Below are positions 9,290-18,193 of a stretch of DNA of 64,000 nt, piece by piece. Origin of the DNA: CBDBFG01 sp965204765 (lineage in GTDB: Bacteria > Pseudomonadota > Alphaproteobacteria > Caedimonadales > UBA9215); contig CBDBFG010000003.1 in the NCBI GenBank assembly GCA_965204765.1, positions 124,001-188,000 of the forward strand, given 5' to 3'. The stretch's first letter is position 1, and every line of letters starts with the position of its first letter. The translations under genes were made by a program, and so were the position numbers. The notes below the pieces were generated by a model. The model was not told the DNA's origin and did no database searches. It saw nothing but the letters and a program-made list of their open reading frames with translations.

Positions 9290-9655
9290 CTATAAGAACA
9301 AAGGGACTACAAAAGTAATAACCAAGGCACATAAATAGATAATAAGCGAGAAAATATAAATTATTTTTGTAACTGTCCTAGTGGAACCGCATGCCCTAGC
9401 CATCTTCTTGTCAACTGGACAAACAACGTCTTTATTATACCACTGTATCAAACCATTAATGATTAATAAGACACCCGCAACTAAAAATAGTATCTCTTTA
9501 TGCTCAGATAACACTATTAAGGCAGGAAAAGTGGATATTAAGCTAGCCACCACTCCACCAACACCAAAAAATATTAATAAAGCCGGTAAAGCACAACAAA
9601 TGATTGTACTAAAGGAACCAAATAAAGTTATAAAATTAAATAATTTTTTCATCAT
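9290..9655 (-). CDS. MerT-like metal transport membrane protein
   Basis: The 121-aa protein has three or four hydrophobic segments. A vicinal cysteine pair C20-C21 lies in the first helix (STIICCALPALL), and two more cysteines (C79, C89) lie in the loop before the last helix. This is the layout of MerT mercuric-ion transporters. The gene immediately upstream encodes a MerP-like periplasmic CxxC protein, which supports the call. No MerA reductase or MerR regulator is visible, so the substrate may be another soft metal. Confidence 0.7.
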   Translation of the reverse strand: MMKKLFNFITLFGSFSTIICCALPALLIFFGVGGVVASLISTFPALIVLSEHKEILFLVAGVLLIINGLIQWYNKDVVCPVDKKMARACGSTRTVTKIIYIFSLIIYLCALVITFVVPLFL

Positions 9656-9720
9656 GTAACACTACTCGCATAATTATTCTCATATTACAGCTTCATGCTC
9701 GTTGTACTTTACCTATAATA

Positions 9721-10110
9721 CTATTTCATGGAATTATTTTTATTTCTCACAATTTCATCCACGACTATGCCATGCTTATGCAATTTTGTAATGAGATCTT
9801 CGTTCTTTAAATCCATCTCTTTGTGCAACAAGATCTTTATCTTTCCATCAGAAAACATTACATCTTTCACACTTGCAAAAGCTTTTAATTCTTTTTCTAA
9901 GCTAATTGTGCAAAATTTACACTTTAATGCATCAAACATTACGGTAATAATTGAATTTGCAACAACCGCATTATCTTGCGGAACAATTGTGTTTCCTGAC
10001 ATTTTCTCCTGAATATTAGTCGTCATATGACCAGCAACATTATCCTGTGCTACAAGAGGTAAATGAGAGAATAAACCTATTGTCGTTATAATAAGGAAAA
10101 CATTTTTCAT
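9721..10110 (-). CDS. MerP-like periplasmic metal-binding protein with CxxC
   Basis: The protein has a signal peptide (to about residue 21, ending PLVAQ), a 30-residue linker and a heavy-metal-associated (HMA) fold with C64-K-F-C67 followed by the ferredoxin-like pattern (ELKAFASVKDVMFSDGKIKI). MerP and CopZ-type proteins use this CxxC to bind soft metals. AAAGGTG precedes the ATG. It lies 65 bases upstream of the MerT-like gene on the same strand, so the two probably work as a periplasmic carrier and a membrane importer. Confidence 0.75.
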   Translation of the reverse strand: MKNVFLIITTIGLFSHLPLVAQDNVAGHMTTNIQEKMSGNTIVPQDNAVVANSIITVMFDALKCKFCTISLEKELKAFASVKDVMFSDGKIKILLHKEMDLKNEDLITKLHKHGIVVDEIVRNKNNSMK

Positions 10111-10336
10111 TTTAACACCTTTACGTTATAATATTATTATAACCCAACAGTGGTTAATATTTGGTTTATATGCCTTAATTTCCTTACCTTAAGCCAAGAA
10201 TAAATTTCGATAATATGCATATAATTCTGACTCGGAAAAATTGCATTATTAAGATAAAATAAAAAAAATAGTTAAAAAAACTTTTCATTTATGCCAAGAT
10301 CTCTTTCGGATATAGTAGAAATGTTGTAACAAGGTA

Positions 10337-11422
10337 ATGTATAAAATGATCGAACAACTTAAAGAATGCTTAGTCGCCATTAATGGACCATCTATAATCA
10401 AGATTACCAGCGTAATATTGATTATGTATTTGGGTTTTATACTACGCAAAAAGTTTTCAGGAATAATATTAAAAATTATCAACAACACAGCCAGTAAAGC
10501 ACTACAACAATATTCATCTATCTTAACTGGCCCCATAAATTTAATATTTATGATTTTGACATTATATGTTGCTGTATTTTGCATCACTCCATTTCTACTA
10601 GTTCTACCTTTGTTTCATCACATCATGAACAGCTTGATAACCATAGCTATATTTTGGACTGTATTTTCTATCGTGCGTCCTTTTTTCTCACTAGGCACAC
10701 AATCAAAAATAGTTACCCTAACGGAAGAAGTAAAAGAATTCCTCACCAAATTGTTAGAAATAATAATTTCCCTTTTAGGCTTTTTAACTGTAATGAAAAT
10801 TTGGGGTATTGATGTTGCAACATTCCTTGCCGGATTAGGATTATTTGGTATGGCTATAGCCTTTGCAGCACAAGATACCATTAAAAATTTCTTTGGCTGT
10901 ATAGCGATTTTAACAGATCAAACTTTCAAAAAGGGTCATTGGATCAAGACTCCAGAAGTAGAAGGGTTTGTCGAAAAAATTGGATTTCGCACAACCATAA
11001 TTAGACAATTTGATAAAGCATTAGTACATATACCCAATACAAAACTTGCAGATACCGCTGTAATAAACTTTTCTAAAATGACTAACCGAAGGGTAAGATG
11101 GATAATTGGCTTAACCTATGATACTCCTGCGGATACCCTATCAACGATAGTCAAAAGAATCAGAACTTTCTTGGAAAAACATCCAGAAATAGAAACCGAC
11201 CCTAAAAGGGTAACCACTATAATAAATGTTGATAAATTCAATGATTCTTCTGTTGATATTTTTTGTTACTTTTTCACTAAAAGCATAAAATGGACAGATT
11301 ACATGCAAATCAAAGAAGATGCCGTATTAGCGATTAAAAAAATCGTAGAAGAAGAAGGAGCTGCATTTGCATTCCCAACCAAAAGCATACATATAGAATC
11401 ATCCCCTCCTAATATAAAATAA
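10337..11422 (+). CDS. small-conductance mechanosensitive channel (MscS family)
   Basis: MscS channels open on membrane tension and release solutes after osmotic downshock. The 361-aa protein has several N-terminal membrane segments, the pore-lining TM3 signature (FLAGLGLFGMAIAFAAQDT near residues 164-182) and the cytoplasmic beta domain (FKKGHWIKTPEVEGFVEKI). An AAGG lies only two bases before the ATG at 10337, so ATG 10346 (residue 4) may be the real start. Confidence 0.93.
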   Translation: MYKMIEQLKECLVAINGPSIIKITSVILIMYLGFILRKKFSGIILKIINNTASKALQQYSSILTGPINLIFMILTLYVAVFCITPFLLVLPLFHHIMNSLITIAIFWTVFSIVRPFFSLGTQSKIVTLTEEVKEFLTKLLEIIISLLGFLTVMKIWGIDVATFLAGLGLFGMAIAFAAQDTIKNFFGCIAILTDQTFKKGHWIKTPEVEGFVEKIGFRTTIIRQFDKALVHIPNTKLADTAVINFSKMTNRRVRWIIGLTYDTPADTLSTIVKRIRTFLEKHPEIETDPKRVTTIINVDKFNDSSVDIFCYFFTKSIKWTDYMQIKEDAVLAIKKIVEEEGAAFAFPTKSIHIESSPPNIK

Positions 11423-11639
11423 CTTTGGTCTAATATTACCATAATTAATAATGTAACAACGATTAATGCGGTATTCCGCACAACATAAACTTGACAAGCA
11501 GATAAGATATATATTAAGTTCCAACTTAGGACATCACTGTCGATCTTTAATACTATACTGATGGCAAAAATTCCTAAGACAAGCGTATTAATATCGATAA
11601 CCACCCATAAACACTGCTGCGAACGAAAGGATAAGGCCA

Positions 11640-12030
11640 ATGACTACAACAATAACGAAACTATTATCTTATAGTATTGTGTATTCTTTCCTCTGCTATC
11701 TGTTCCCCTAACCCAGAAAATGAGCAAGAAGAAACAAGTAATACAAATTCTCCCGTTATACGCTATGAATATGTCGATTACCCACAAAAAGCCTCACTGG
11801 TGCAAGGAATACAACACGCCAAAAATAGACAATATGAAGAAGCAATCAAGAATTTAATGTCAAGTGCAAAACTTGGTTCTGAAGAAGCCGCAATAGCATT
11901 AGCAAACATGTTGGGAAAATATAGCCCATTTTTACTAAGAAATCATTATGCTGATTTGTTGCGTGCGCTACCAATATATACGGCAAATATAGAATTGGCT
12001 ATCAAGAGAAATCAATTTGGGCGCAAATAA
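11640..12030 (+). CDS. small secreted protein, N-terminus shifted by one base
   Basis: The main frame (from TTG 11677) encodes a chain with an AKNRQYEEAIKNLMSSAKLGSEEAA helix pair that resembles one Sel1/TPR unit. It has no ATG. An ATG at 11640, preceded by AAGGATAAGG, starts a signal-like peptide in another frame that ends after 22 codons. Removing one A from the AAA at 11658-11660 joins the two into a good signal peptide (MTTTITNYYLIVLCILSSAICS). The gene probably starts at 11640 and carries a one-base insertion. Role unknown. Confidence 0.55.
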
Positions 12031-12171
12031 TAAATAGAAATGGAATAATACAAAAATAGGAATAGAGTAATATAAAAACTCTGATAAAATATTATTCCAC
12101 GCAAAAAACACTTGCTAATAATGAAAAAATTAGCTAGATATTACCAAACAAGTTAATAATTTAGGTGTAGA

Positions 12172-12378
12172 ATGGCAGTCCCTAAGAAAAAAACATCAAA
12201 GTCTCGTAGAAATATGCGCCGTGCGCACGATTCTATGAATGTAGTAGGTAGCACTTCATGCAGTAACTGTGGCTTACACAAATTGCCTCATAATGTATGC
12301 ACACATTGCGGCATGTATCGTGGAAGACAAGTATTGAATGTGAAGAGTAAAGAAGTAGCAGACGAAACTCAAAAATAA
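12172..12378 (+). CDS. rpmF: 50S ribosomal protein L32
   Basis: The 68-aa protein starts MAVPKKKTSKSRRNMRRAHD, typical of L32, and keeps the zinc-binding cysteines C30, C33, C43 and C46 (the zinc-containing C+ form). plsX follows 13 bases downstream, the rpmF-plsX pairing conserved across many bacteria that links ribosome and lipid synthesis. Confidence 0.98.
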   Translation: MAVPKKKTSKSRRNMRRAHDSMNVVGSTSCSNCGLHKLPHNVCTHCGMYRGRQVLNVKSKEVADETQK

Positions 12379-12391
12379 TACGGTTACTCAA

Positions 12392-13414
12392 TTGACCATT
12401 ACTATCTCGATTGATGCTATGGGCGGAGATGCCGCTCCCGGTGTTGTAATAAACGGATTACAAGAATACATATCATCCAGGCAAGACATTAATTTTATAA
12501 TCTTTGGTGACAAGACTCAGGTTGTCAATGCCATCAAAAAATGTGGTATAAAAGATTCTAGCAAATTAACTATACAGCACTGTACCGAGGTAGTATCCGG
12601 GCATACAGAACCAAGACAAGCGATAAGGTCCTTAAAAGATTCCAGCATGAGAAAAGCTATTGAATCTGTCGCGATGGGAGATTCTGATGGTGTAGTATCT
12701 GCCGGAAACACTGGTGCATATATGGCTTTATCAAAGCTGATCTTAAAAACCTTACCAGGAATTAACCGCCCTGCGATAACCTCTATCATACCAACAAAAG
12801 ATGACAAAGGAATCGTGATGTTGGACCTTGGCGCCAATGCCGAAGTAATCCCAGAAAATTTGGTACAATTTTGCATAATGGGACAAGCATTTGCTAAATG
12901 CGTACAAGGGGTTAAATCACCGTCAGTGGCACTATTAAACATTGGCACTGAAGAATCAAAGGGTAATTCGGTAGTTAAAGAAGCACACCGGTTAATTCAA
13001 ACTAATACTACAATTAAAGATTATTTAGGATTTGTAGAAGGCAACGATATTTTCAAAGGTACCGCAGATGTGATAGTAGCCGATGGCTTCACTGGCAACG
13101 TTGCCATCAAAACAGCAGAAGGAACATTAAAGACATTTGCAGAAATACTAAAAAATGAACTTTCTAAACATACATTAGCTAAAATAGGTATGTTAATTGC
13201 TAAACCTGCTTTATCATCTTTAAAGCATAAACTAGACCCTAATATACATAATGGCGCTCCGTTTTTAGGATTACAAAAAGTATCAGTAAAAAGTCACGGT
13301 GGAACCAATAGTTTTGGCTTTGCATCTGCTATTAAAGTTGCAGTAGAAATGATAGAAAATAAAATCAACGATAAAATTACCCAAGAAATATGCAACATCC
13401 ACTTGGATGATTAA
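12392..13414 (+). CDS. plsX: phosphate acyltransferase PlsX
   Basis: PlsX converts acyl-ACP to acyl-phosphate, the acyl donor used by PlsY in phospholipid synthesis. The 340-aa protein begins TITISIDAMGGDAAP, the family signature, and retains the GNTGAYMALSK and PFLGLQKVSVKSHGG regions. The start is a TTG at 12392. There is no in-frame ATG upstream and no clear ribosome-binding site, so translation may be coupled to rpmF. In many bacteria fabH follows plsX, but here the next feature is a structured intergenic region. Confidence 0.96.
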   Translation: MTITISIDAMGGDAAPGVVINGLQEYISSRQDINFIIFGDKTQVVNAIKKCGIKDSSKLTIQHCTEVVSGHTEPRQAIRSLKDSSMRKAIESVAMGDSDGVVSAGNTGAYMALSKLILKTLPGINRPAITSIIPTKDDKGIVMLDLGANAEVIPENLVQFCIMGQAFAKCVQGVKSPSVALLNIGTEESKGNSVVKEAHRLIQTNTTIKDYLGFVEGNDIFKGTADVIVADGFTGNVAIKTAEGTLKTFAEILKNELSKHTLAKIGMLIAKPALSSLKHKLDPNIHNGAPFLGLQKVSVKSHGGTNSFGFASAIKVAVEMIENKINDKITQEICNIHLDD

Positions 13415-13743
13415 ATAGCTATATTAAACCCGCAATTATACAAATAAAAAACATTACCCGAAATATCATTCGGCACTATTAGTGTGCCAACACCAATTTT
13501 GATTACCACAATCAAATAAATAAAAGATAGCTTACTAGATATGAATAATTTTCACTAGAGAACTATGGAGGAACGCTAACCCTCTAGCTACTTGTACATG
13601 TGTTTAGTACCGTTTCCTCGAATAATAGATGCATTATATCCTCCAACTATTAATCTGGGTGGATAATAGCATTTTTTTACTATTTATGGAACATGCTATT
13701 TTCTTTATAATAGCAAAAATATCAACCACAATGGATAACAGTA
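13415..13743. other. 329-bp intergenic region packed with inverted repeats
   Basis: Between plsX and the esterase gene there are at least five possible stem-loops: CCGAA/TTCGG (13458-13473), GGCAC/GTGCC (13472-13488), TTTGAT/ATCAAA (13498-13516), CTAGAG/CTCTAG (13555-13587) and a longer imperfect one (GCATTATATCCTCC against GGTGGATAATAGC, about 13631-13670). The first may end the plsX transcript. The region has no coding frame of note. It could hold a small RNA. Confidence 0.5.
13545..13618 (+). repeat. dispersed two-hairpin element, copy A
   Basis: Two 16-bp blocks, at 13545-13560 (ending CACTAGAG) and 13582-13597 (CTCTAGCTACTTGTAC), are identical to blocks at 58243-58258 and 58285-58300. 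The spacer between them differs in length (21 against 26 bp) and sequence. CTAGAG pairs with CTCTAG to close a hairpin. A second small stem, GTAC/GTAC, follows, and GTTTCCT lies shortly downstream in both copies. Function unknown. Confidence 0.7.
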
Positions 13744-14403
13744 ATGATTAGATACAATAATGTCTATGACATGTTTGAGATGCTTCCATCTTCAAATAAT
13801 GTAAAAAATATCGTGTTAATGCTGCATGGCTATGGTGATAATGCAAAAGGATTTATCAACATTGCCGAGCTATGGCACAAAAATGTACCAGATACCCTAT
13901 TCGTCTCTATAAACGCTATTAATGACTGCTGTAAGATTCCTAATGGAAAAGAATGGTTTCCAATAGCAGATTTAGATTATTCTAAATTACCACTACTGCT
14001 AGCACAAGGAGTAGAGCATATAAATAAAATTACGGGTTATTATCAATCTCGTTATGATATAGAGGCTAGTAAAAATATTATAATCACTGGATTCTCACAA
14101 GGAGCAATGGTTGCTTTATACAGCGCCATATATGGGCAAAATACATTAGCAGCAGCTATCGGTTTTTCTGGGGGATTTTTAGCTAACTCAAATGCTGTAT
14201 CGCATAACAGTACACAAGTATTAATTGTTCATGGGCAATTAGATAATATCGTTACTGTCGATAAAGCATTTGTGACATCAAAAGAACTCAAGAAACTTGA
14301 TATTAAAGCAAAATTAGTAATCGAAGAAACCCTAGATCACTCTATTGGCCCTAAAGGAATCAAAGAATCCACAGCACTGATGCAACATATATTTTCCCAA
14401 TAA
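13744..14403 (+). CDS. carboxylesterase / phospholipase (abhydrolase_2 family)
   Basis: The 219-aa serine hydrolase carries HGYGDNAKG near 28-36 (oxyanion region), nucleophile S118 in GFSQG, D167 in HGQLDNIV and H199 in LDHSIG. This is the arrangement of the dienelactone hydrolase/acyl-protein thioesterase-like group (YpfH-like). There is no signal peptide, so it should act in the cytoplasm on short-chain esters or lysophospholipids. The substrate is not determined by sequence. Confidence 0.9.
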   Translation: MIRYNNVYDMFEMLPSSNNVKNIVLMLHGYGDNAKGFINIAELWHKNVPDTLFVSINAINDCCKIPNGKEWFPIADLDYSKLPLLLAQGVEHINKITGYYQSRYDIEASKNIIITGFSQGAMVALYSAIYGQNTLAAAIGFSGGFLANSNAVSHNSTQVLIVHGQLDNIVTVDKAFVTSKELKKLDIKAKLVIEETLDHSIGPKGIKESTALMQHIFSQ

Positions 14404-14596
14404 CAATCATAATAATTTGGTGACATATGTATCGATGATGCGTAAAAAATATAGCAATAATATGGGCTACAATAAGCATATTAAATATTCACTGCTTGTA
14501 TTTTAAGACCAATAATTAAATAGATACTTATATTCTAACACTACCATTTAAGGTAAAAATATGTTTCTATAACCAATATCAATTTTAGGAGAAAGT

Positions 14597-15472
14597 GTGC
14601 ATAATAATTTAGTTAGTATTTTGTGGATGCTAGCCTGGGCCGGATCTTTTTCAGGAGCAATGTCCTTTTTAAAATGTATCGAACACACGCCTCTAATTGA
14701 AATAATACTCTTTAGAATTGCCTTGGCATCCATGACCACTGGATATTTATTAGTTAGAAACCAAGAAATTGGCAATTTAAAGAATAAAATCTTAGACAAC
14801 AATAGCCAATATATACCGATATTCATACTAAGTAGCATATTATCCTGCATAGCAGTATGGACAAATTACTATGCGTATGAAAAATTACAACTAGGAGTAG
14901 CAACATCAATAGGATTCACCTCTCCTATGATTACCATATTACTAGCTATGTTTATCCTACGAGATAAAATTAATCGGCATAAGTTCCTTGCGGTATTCCT
15001 TGGGTACATTGGAGTGCTAATCATGATGCGACCTGAATCACCCAAATCAATGATCGCAATAATTATAGCCATCTCGTCTAATGTTTTTGCCGGCATAGGA
15101 AAAATTATCTCGAAAAAACTATCTGCTAATTTTTCATCACTGCAAATCATGTTTTTTTCTAATACGTTTAGTACCACTATACTTGGCGTTATAGCATTTT
15201 GGAAATGGGTTACACCAGCATTACATGACATACCTTTTATCATAGCGGTAGCAATATTAGGAACATTATCTAATTTTTCCATCTTACAAGCGATAAGACA
15301 CGGTAAAATATCACTAATAGAGCCTTTTAGTTACTTAAGATTATTATTTGCTATACCGCTAGGCATGATATTCTTTGATGAGATCCCAACCACATACCAT
15401 GTAGTTGGGTCACTGTGTATCATTGCCGGCAGTGCTTACCTGACGCATCATGAATATAAAAAACACAAGTAA
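14597..15472 (+). CDS. EamA/DMT-family transporter
   Basis: The 291-aa protein has ten predicted hydrophobic segments in two EamA repeats (first ending near ILRDKINRHK, second near FFDEIPTTYHV). It starts with GTG at 14597, with AGGAG five bases upstream. The drug/metabolite transporter family moves amino acids, nucleotides or metabolites, and in intracellular alphaproteobacteria it is often expanded. Two other EamA proteins are encoded in this window. Substrate unknown. Confidence 0.9.
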   Translation: MHNNLVSILWMLAWAGSFSGAMSFLKCIEHTPLIEIILFRIALASMTTGYLLVRNQEIGNLKNKILDNNSQYIPIFILSSILSCIAVWTNYYAYEKLQLGVATSIGFTSPMITILLAMFILRDKINRHKFLAVFLGYIGVLIMMRPESPKSMIAIIIAISSNVFAGIGKIISKKLSANFSSLQIMFFSNTFSTTILGVIAFWKWVTPALHDIPFIIAVAILGTLSNFSILQAIRHGKISLIEPFSYLRLLFAIPLGMIFFDEIPTTYHVVGSLCIIAGSAYLTHHEYKKHK

Positions 15473-15520
15473 TAAACTATACGCAACAAAGGCGCAACAG
15501 TTATAAATCTACAACCATAA

Positions 15521-16744
15521 TCAGCTAAAACTTTTGCTCTTTAATCGTATGATAAATAACGAAGAAATAAATGCTCCTATACCGAACACGACCATCCCCG
15601 CATAGATAGAATTGGTGAATTCTATCAACATTGGGGCAAAACTACCAATGATAAACCCGATGCCATATACAATAGCGGTACAGCTAAATTTATTATTGAC
15701 ATTCATAATACTAATCAGCAAGTGCATAGCAGATATTATACAAAAACTTATAAACCACTGCCATAACACCATAAATAGCACTAATGAGAAATAGTTATAG
15801 GCAATCATATCTACAAAATACGGCAAAGCAATCGTAAATAACAACAACATAATGGACAAGTGATACGACTGTGATTGCACAACAAAACGTCCAATAAAAG
15901 GACAAACAAAGGCTGCAAAGACTAAACTAATTGTTTGTGCAGAATATACAAAACCACTACTAACACCATACTCTTGCGGAAAATACTTGGCAAAATATAC
16001 ATTAGTACAGATCAAGGCAGCTGGAAAAGCAACAAGCATCACCAGACCTATGACTTGATATTTCTTATTACACAACTCCTTTAACAACATCTGCATAGTA
16101 TATTTTCCAGCTTCAGTTTTTGATTTTTTAAACTCTTGCGGTAACCTGGTACGCAATGTCAATAGTACAAAACCCAAAAACGCACCAAACAATATTGGAA
16201 TACGCCATCCCCAAGCATTGATCATCTGATCGGTCATATAAAAAGTAAGTACTGACAACACAAAATTAGCAAATACATGCCCAATTGCTGCATTAGCAAA
16301 TATTGCTCCTAGCCCATTACCTTGTGCCCTCTTATCAGAAGAATTATTATAGGCATAAGTCGCAGCACAAGGTATTTCAGCACCAAGACAACCTGCTTGT
16401 ATCGCACGCAAAGTAAAAAGTAATGTAATATTAATTGAATCACCCCAATTACCATGCAAACAACCTATGCTTAACGTTGCACAAGACATCACAAAAGTTA
16501 AAGCTAAAATGACCTTTTTTTCGCTGTATTTATCTGCAAAATGGCCAAAAATCAATCCACCTATAGGTTTAGCTATTCGACCTAAAGAATAAAAAATAAA
16601 GTTAAAAAATATTGAATGATCAAAATTGACAAAAATAGCACTAATAATATACTTAGCTAATAAAGCAAATATTATATAATCATAATATTCTATCAATGCT
16701 CCTAATCCGATAATGAAATTTAATTGATTAGATACTTTCTTCAT
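15521..16744 (-). CDS. MFS transporter of the metabolite:H+ symporter (ProP-like) type
   Basis: From the ATG at 16744 (GGAAGG nine bases upstream) the protein is about 407 aa with twelve membrane segments; the longer frame from 16810 adds an unlikely 22-residue leader. The start (GALIEYYDYIIFALL) and the loop GGLIFGHFADKYSEKK between helices 2 and 3 are typical of the MHS group, which includes ProP and citrate or alpha-ketoglutarate permeases. Expansion of ProP-like carriers is common in intracellular alphaproteobacteria. Substrate unknown. Confidence 0.88.
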   Translation of the reverse strand: MKKVSNQLNFIIGLGALIEYYDYIIFALLAKYIISAIFVNFDHSIFFNFIFYSLGRIAKPIGGLIFGHFADKYSEKKVILALTFVMSCATLSIGCLHGNWGDSINITLLFTLRAIQAGCLGAEIPCAATYAYNNSSDKRAQGNGLGAIFANAAIGHVFANFVLSVLTFYMTDQMINAWGWRIPILFGAFLGFVLLTLRTRLPQEFKKSKTEAGKYTMQMLLKELCNKKYQVIGLVMLVAFPAALICTNVYFAKYFPQEYGVSSGFVYSAQTISLVFAAFVCPFIGRFVVQSQSYHLSIMLLLFTIALPYFVDMIAYNYFSLVLFMVLWQWFISFCIISAMHLLISIMNVNNKFSCTAIVYGIGFIIGSFAPMLIEFTNSIYAGMVVFGIGAFISSLFIIRLKSKSFS

Positions 16745-16961
16745 AATAGATACCTTCCCAAAATTAAAAATAGTAGACACACCTACGTTCTTACATATAA
16801 TAACAAGCACATAGTAAATAAAATTAATTTATAATCAAGTAAATACAATATTCAGCAACTGACAGCAAGAACCGCCCGCTACCTGCACATTATTCTCACT
16901 CTAACTATGCCACAAGAAATAAACAAGTGATGTAAATACTAAAAAACATACACAGAAAAAT

Positions 16962-16984
16962 AAAAAAACCGGCTATAAAGCCGG
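16962..16984 (-). terminator. rho-independent terminator of rplM-rpsI
   Basis: On the minus strand CCGGCT-TTAT-AGCCGG (16984-16969) is followed by seven T residues, just after the rpsI stop. A 6-bp GC-rich stem in this AT-rich context with a T tract is a convincing intrinsic terminator. Confidence 0.9.
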
Positions 16985-16992
16985 TAAATAAA

Positions 16993-17484
16993 TTAACGCT
17001 TAGAAAATTGGAAACTACGTCTAGCCTTACGACGGCCATACTTTTTACGTTCTACCACACGACTGTCACGAGTCAACAATCCTGCACGTTTCAATACCGG
17101 ACGCATTTCTGGATCATAATAAGTAAGAGCCTTACTTATACCGTGTCTTACCGCTCCTGCTTGACCGGATAACCCACCACCTTTTACGGTACATACAACA
17201 TCAAATTGATTCTGACAATTTGCTTTACCAAAAGGTTGACTTAATATCATCTGCAAAACAGGCCTAGCAAAATAACTAACAAAATTTCTTCCATTAACTG
17301 TAATCTTACCAGATCCTCTTTTAACCCAAACTCTAGCTACCGCATCCTTACGCTTACCAGTAGCATAGGAACGACCCAAAGAATCTTTTTTTACAGCATG
17401 CACAGGACTATCTGCACTAGCACCAGCATCTAACTTAGTAGCGGCAGATTGTAACCCTGCTAATTCTGCTTTTAGCTCACCCAT
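16993..17484 (-). CDS. rpsI: 30S ribosomal protein S9
   Basis: The 163-aa protein has a non-conserved N-terminal extension of about 35 residues, then the S9 core (GRSYATGKRKDAVARVWVK) and the basic C-terminal tail ending KYGRRKARRSFQFSKR, whose last residues reach the P-site tRNA. Its ATG overlaps the rplM stop (TAATG), so translation is coupled. N-terminal extensions of S9 are usual in alphaproteobacteria. Confidence 0.98.
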   Translation of the reverse strand: MGELKAELAGLQSAATKLDAGASADSPVHAVKKDSLGRSYATGKRKDAVARVWVKRGSGKITVNGRNFVSYFARPVLQMILSQPFGKANCQNQFDVVCTVKGGGLSGQAGAVRHGISKALTYYDPEMRPVLKRAGLLTRDSRVVERKKYGRRKARRSFQFSKR

Positions 17485-17948
17485 TAGCTACACCTCTTAT
17501 TTTTACTATTCATACTAGCAATATCTAAACTTTTAGGATTCTGTGCATGATGAGGATGCTCTTCCCCTGCATACACCTTTAAATTAGAAAACACCCGACG
17601 CCCCAATGGCCCTTTAGGCAGCATACGTTCTACGGCTTTCATTAAAACACGCTCAGGATGCTTACCAGTCAAGATATCACCAGCCACTCTTTGCTTAATT
17701 CCACCAGGGTAACCAGTATGACGATAATAAATCTTATCTTTACTCTTTTTACCCGTCAAACATATTTTGTCTGCATTAACGACAACGATGTGGTCCCCAC
17801 AATCAACATGCGGAGTATATTCTCGTTTATGTTTGCCACGCAATCTAGCAGCCACAATAGCAGCCAACCGGCCCAAAACTATATCCTTAGCATCTACTAG
17901 ATACCAGTTTTTCTGTGCATCTTCTTTACGAAGAGAGAAAGTTTTCAT
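17484..17948 (-). CDS. rplM: 50S ribosomal protein L13
   Basis: The 154-aa L13 shows the family markers WYLVDAKDIVLGRLAA, GDHIVVVNADKICLTGKK and the PKGPLGRRVFSNLKVY region. It begins the standard two-gene rplM-rpsI operon, with the stop overlapping the rpsI start. tRNA-Gln lies upstream on the same strand. Confidence 0.98.
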   Translation of the reverse strand: MKTFSLRKEDAQKNWYLVDAKDIVLGRLAAIVAARLRGKHKREYTPHVDCGDHIVVVNADKICLTGKKSKDKIYYRHTGYPGGIKQRVAGDILTGKHPERVLMKAVERMLPKGPLGRRVFSNLKVYAGEEHPHHAQNPKSLDIASMNSKNKRCS

Positions 17949-18032
17949 TATTTAGATCCACTTAATTTCAATCAATAATAGACTGATACATCAAAAACAG
18001 TTATTCAGTCAACAAAATAATACAGCGACAAA

Positions 18033-18106
18033 TGGCTGGGGAGGTAGGATTCGAACCTACGATCACGGGATCAAAACCCGGTGCCTTACCGCTTGGCTAC
18101 ACCCCA
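18033..18106 (-). tRNA. tRNA-Gln(UUG)
   Basis: The 74-base cloverleaf has acceptor TGGGGTG, D-arm GCC/GGC, anticodon loop TTTTGAT with anticodon TTG, T-arm GTAGG-TTCGAAT-CCTAC and an encoded CCA. The U1-A72 pair is characteristic of bacterial tRNA-Gln. Confidence 0.96.
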
Positions 18107-18193
18107 ACTAAACACTACATCAGAAACATAATGTGAAAATTACCTTTTTGCAAGACTATTCTGCTTGTAATAAACCTTTTTTACACGCATTTT

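Noticed and set aside
10579..10812. 77-codon frame MHHSISTSSTF within the mscS-like gene
   Set aside because: Another-frame shadow of a well-supported gene.
16865..16890. GCTACCTGCACATTATTCTCAC resembled part of the dispersed two-hairpin element
   Set aside because: Only a few bases match and neither 16-bp block is present.
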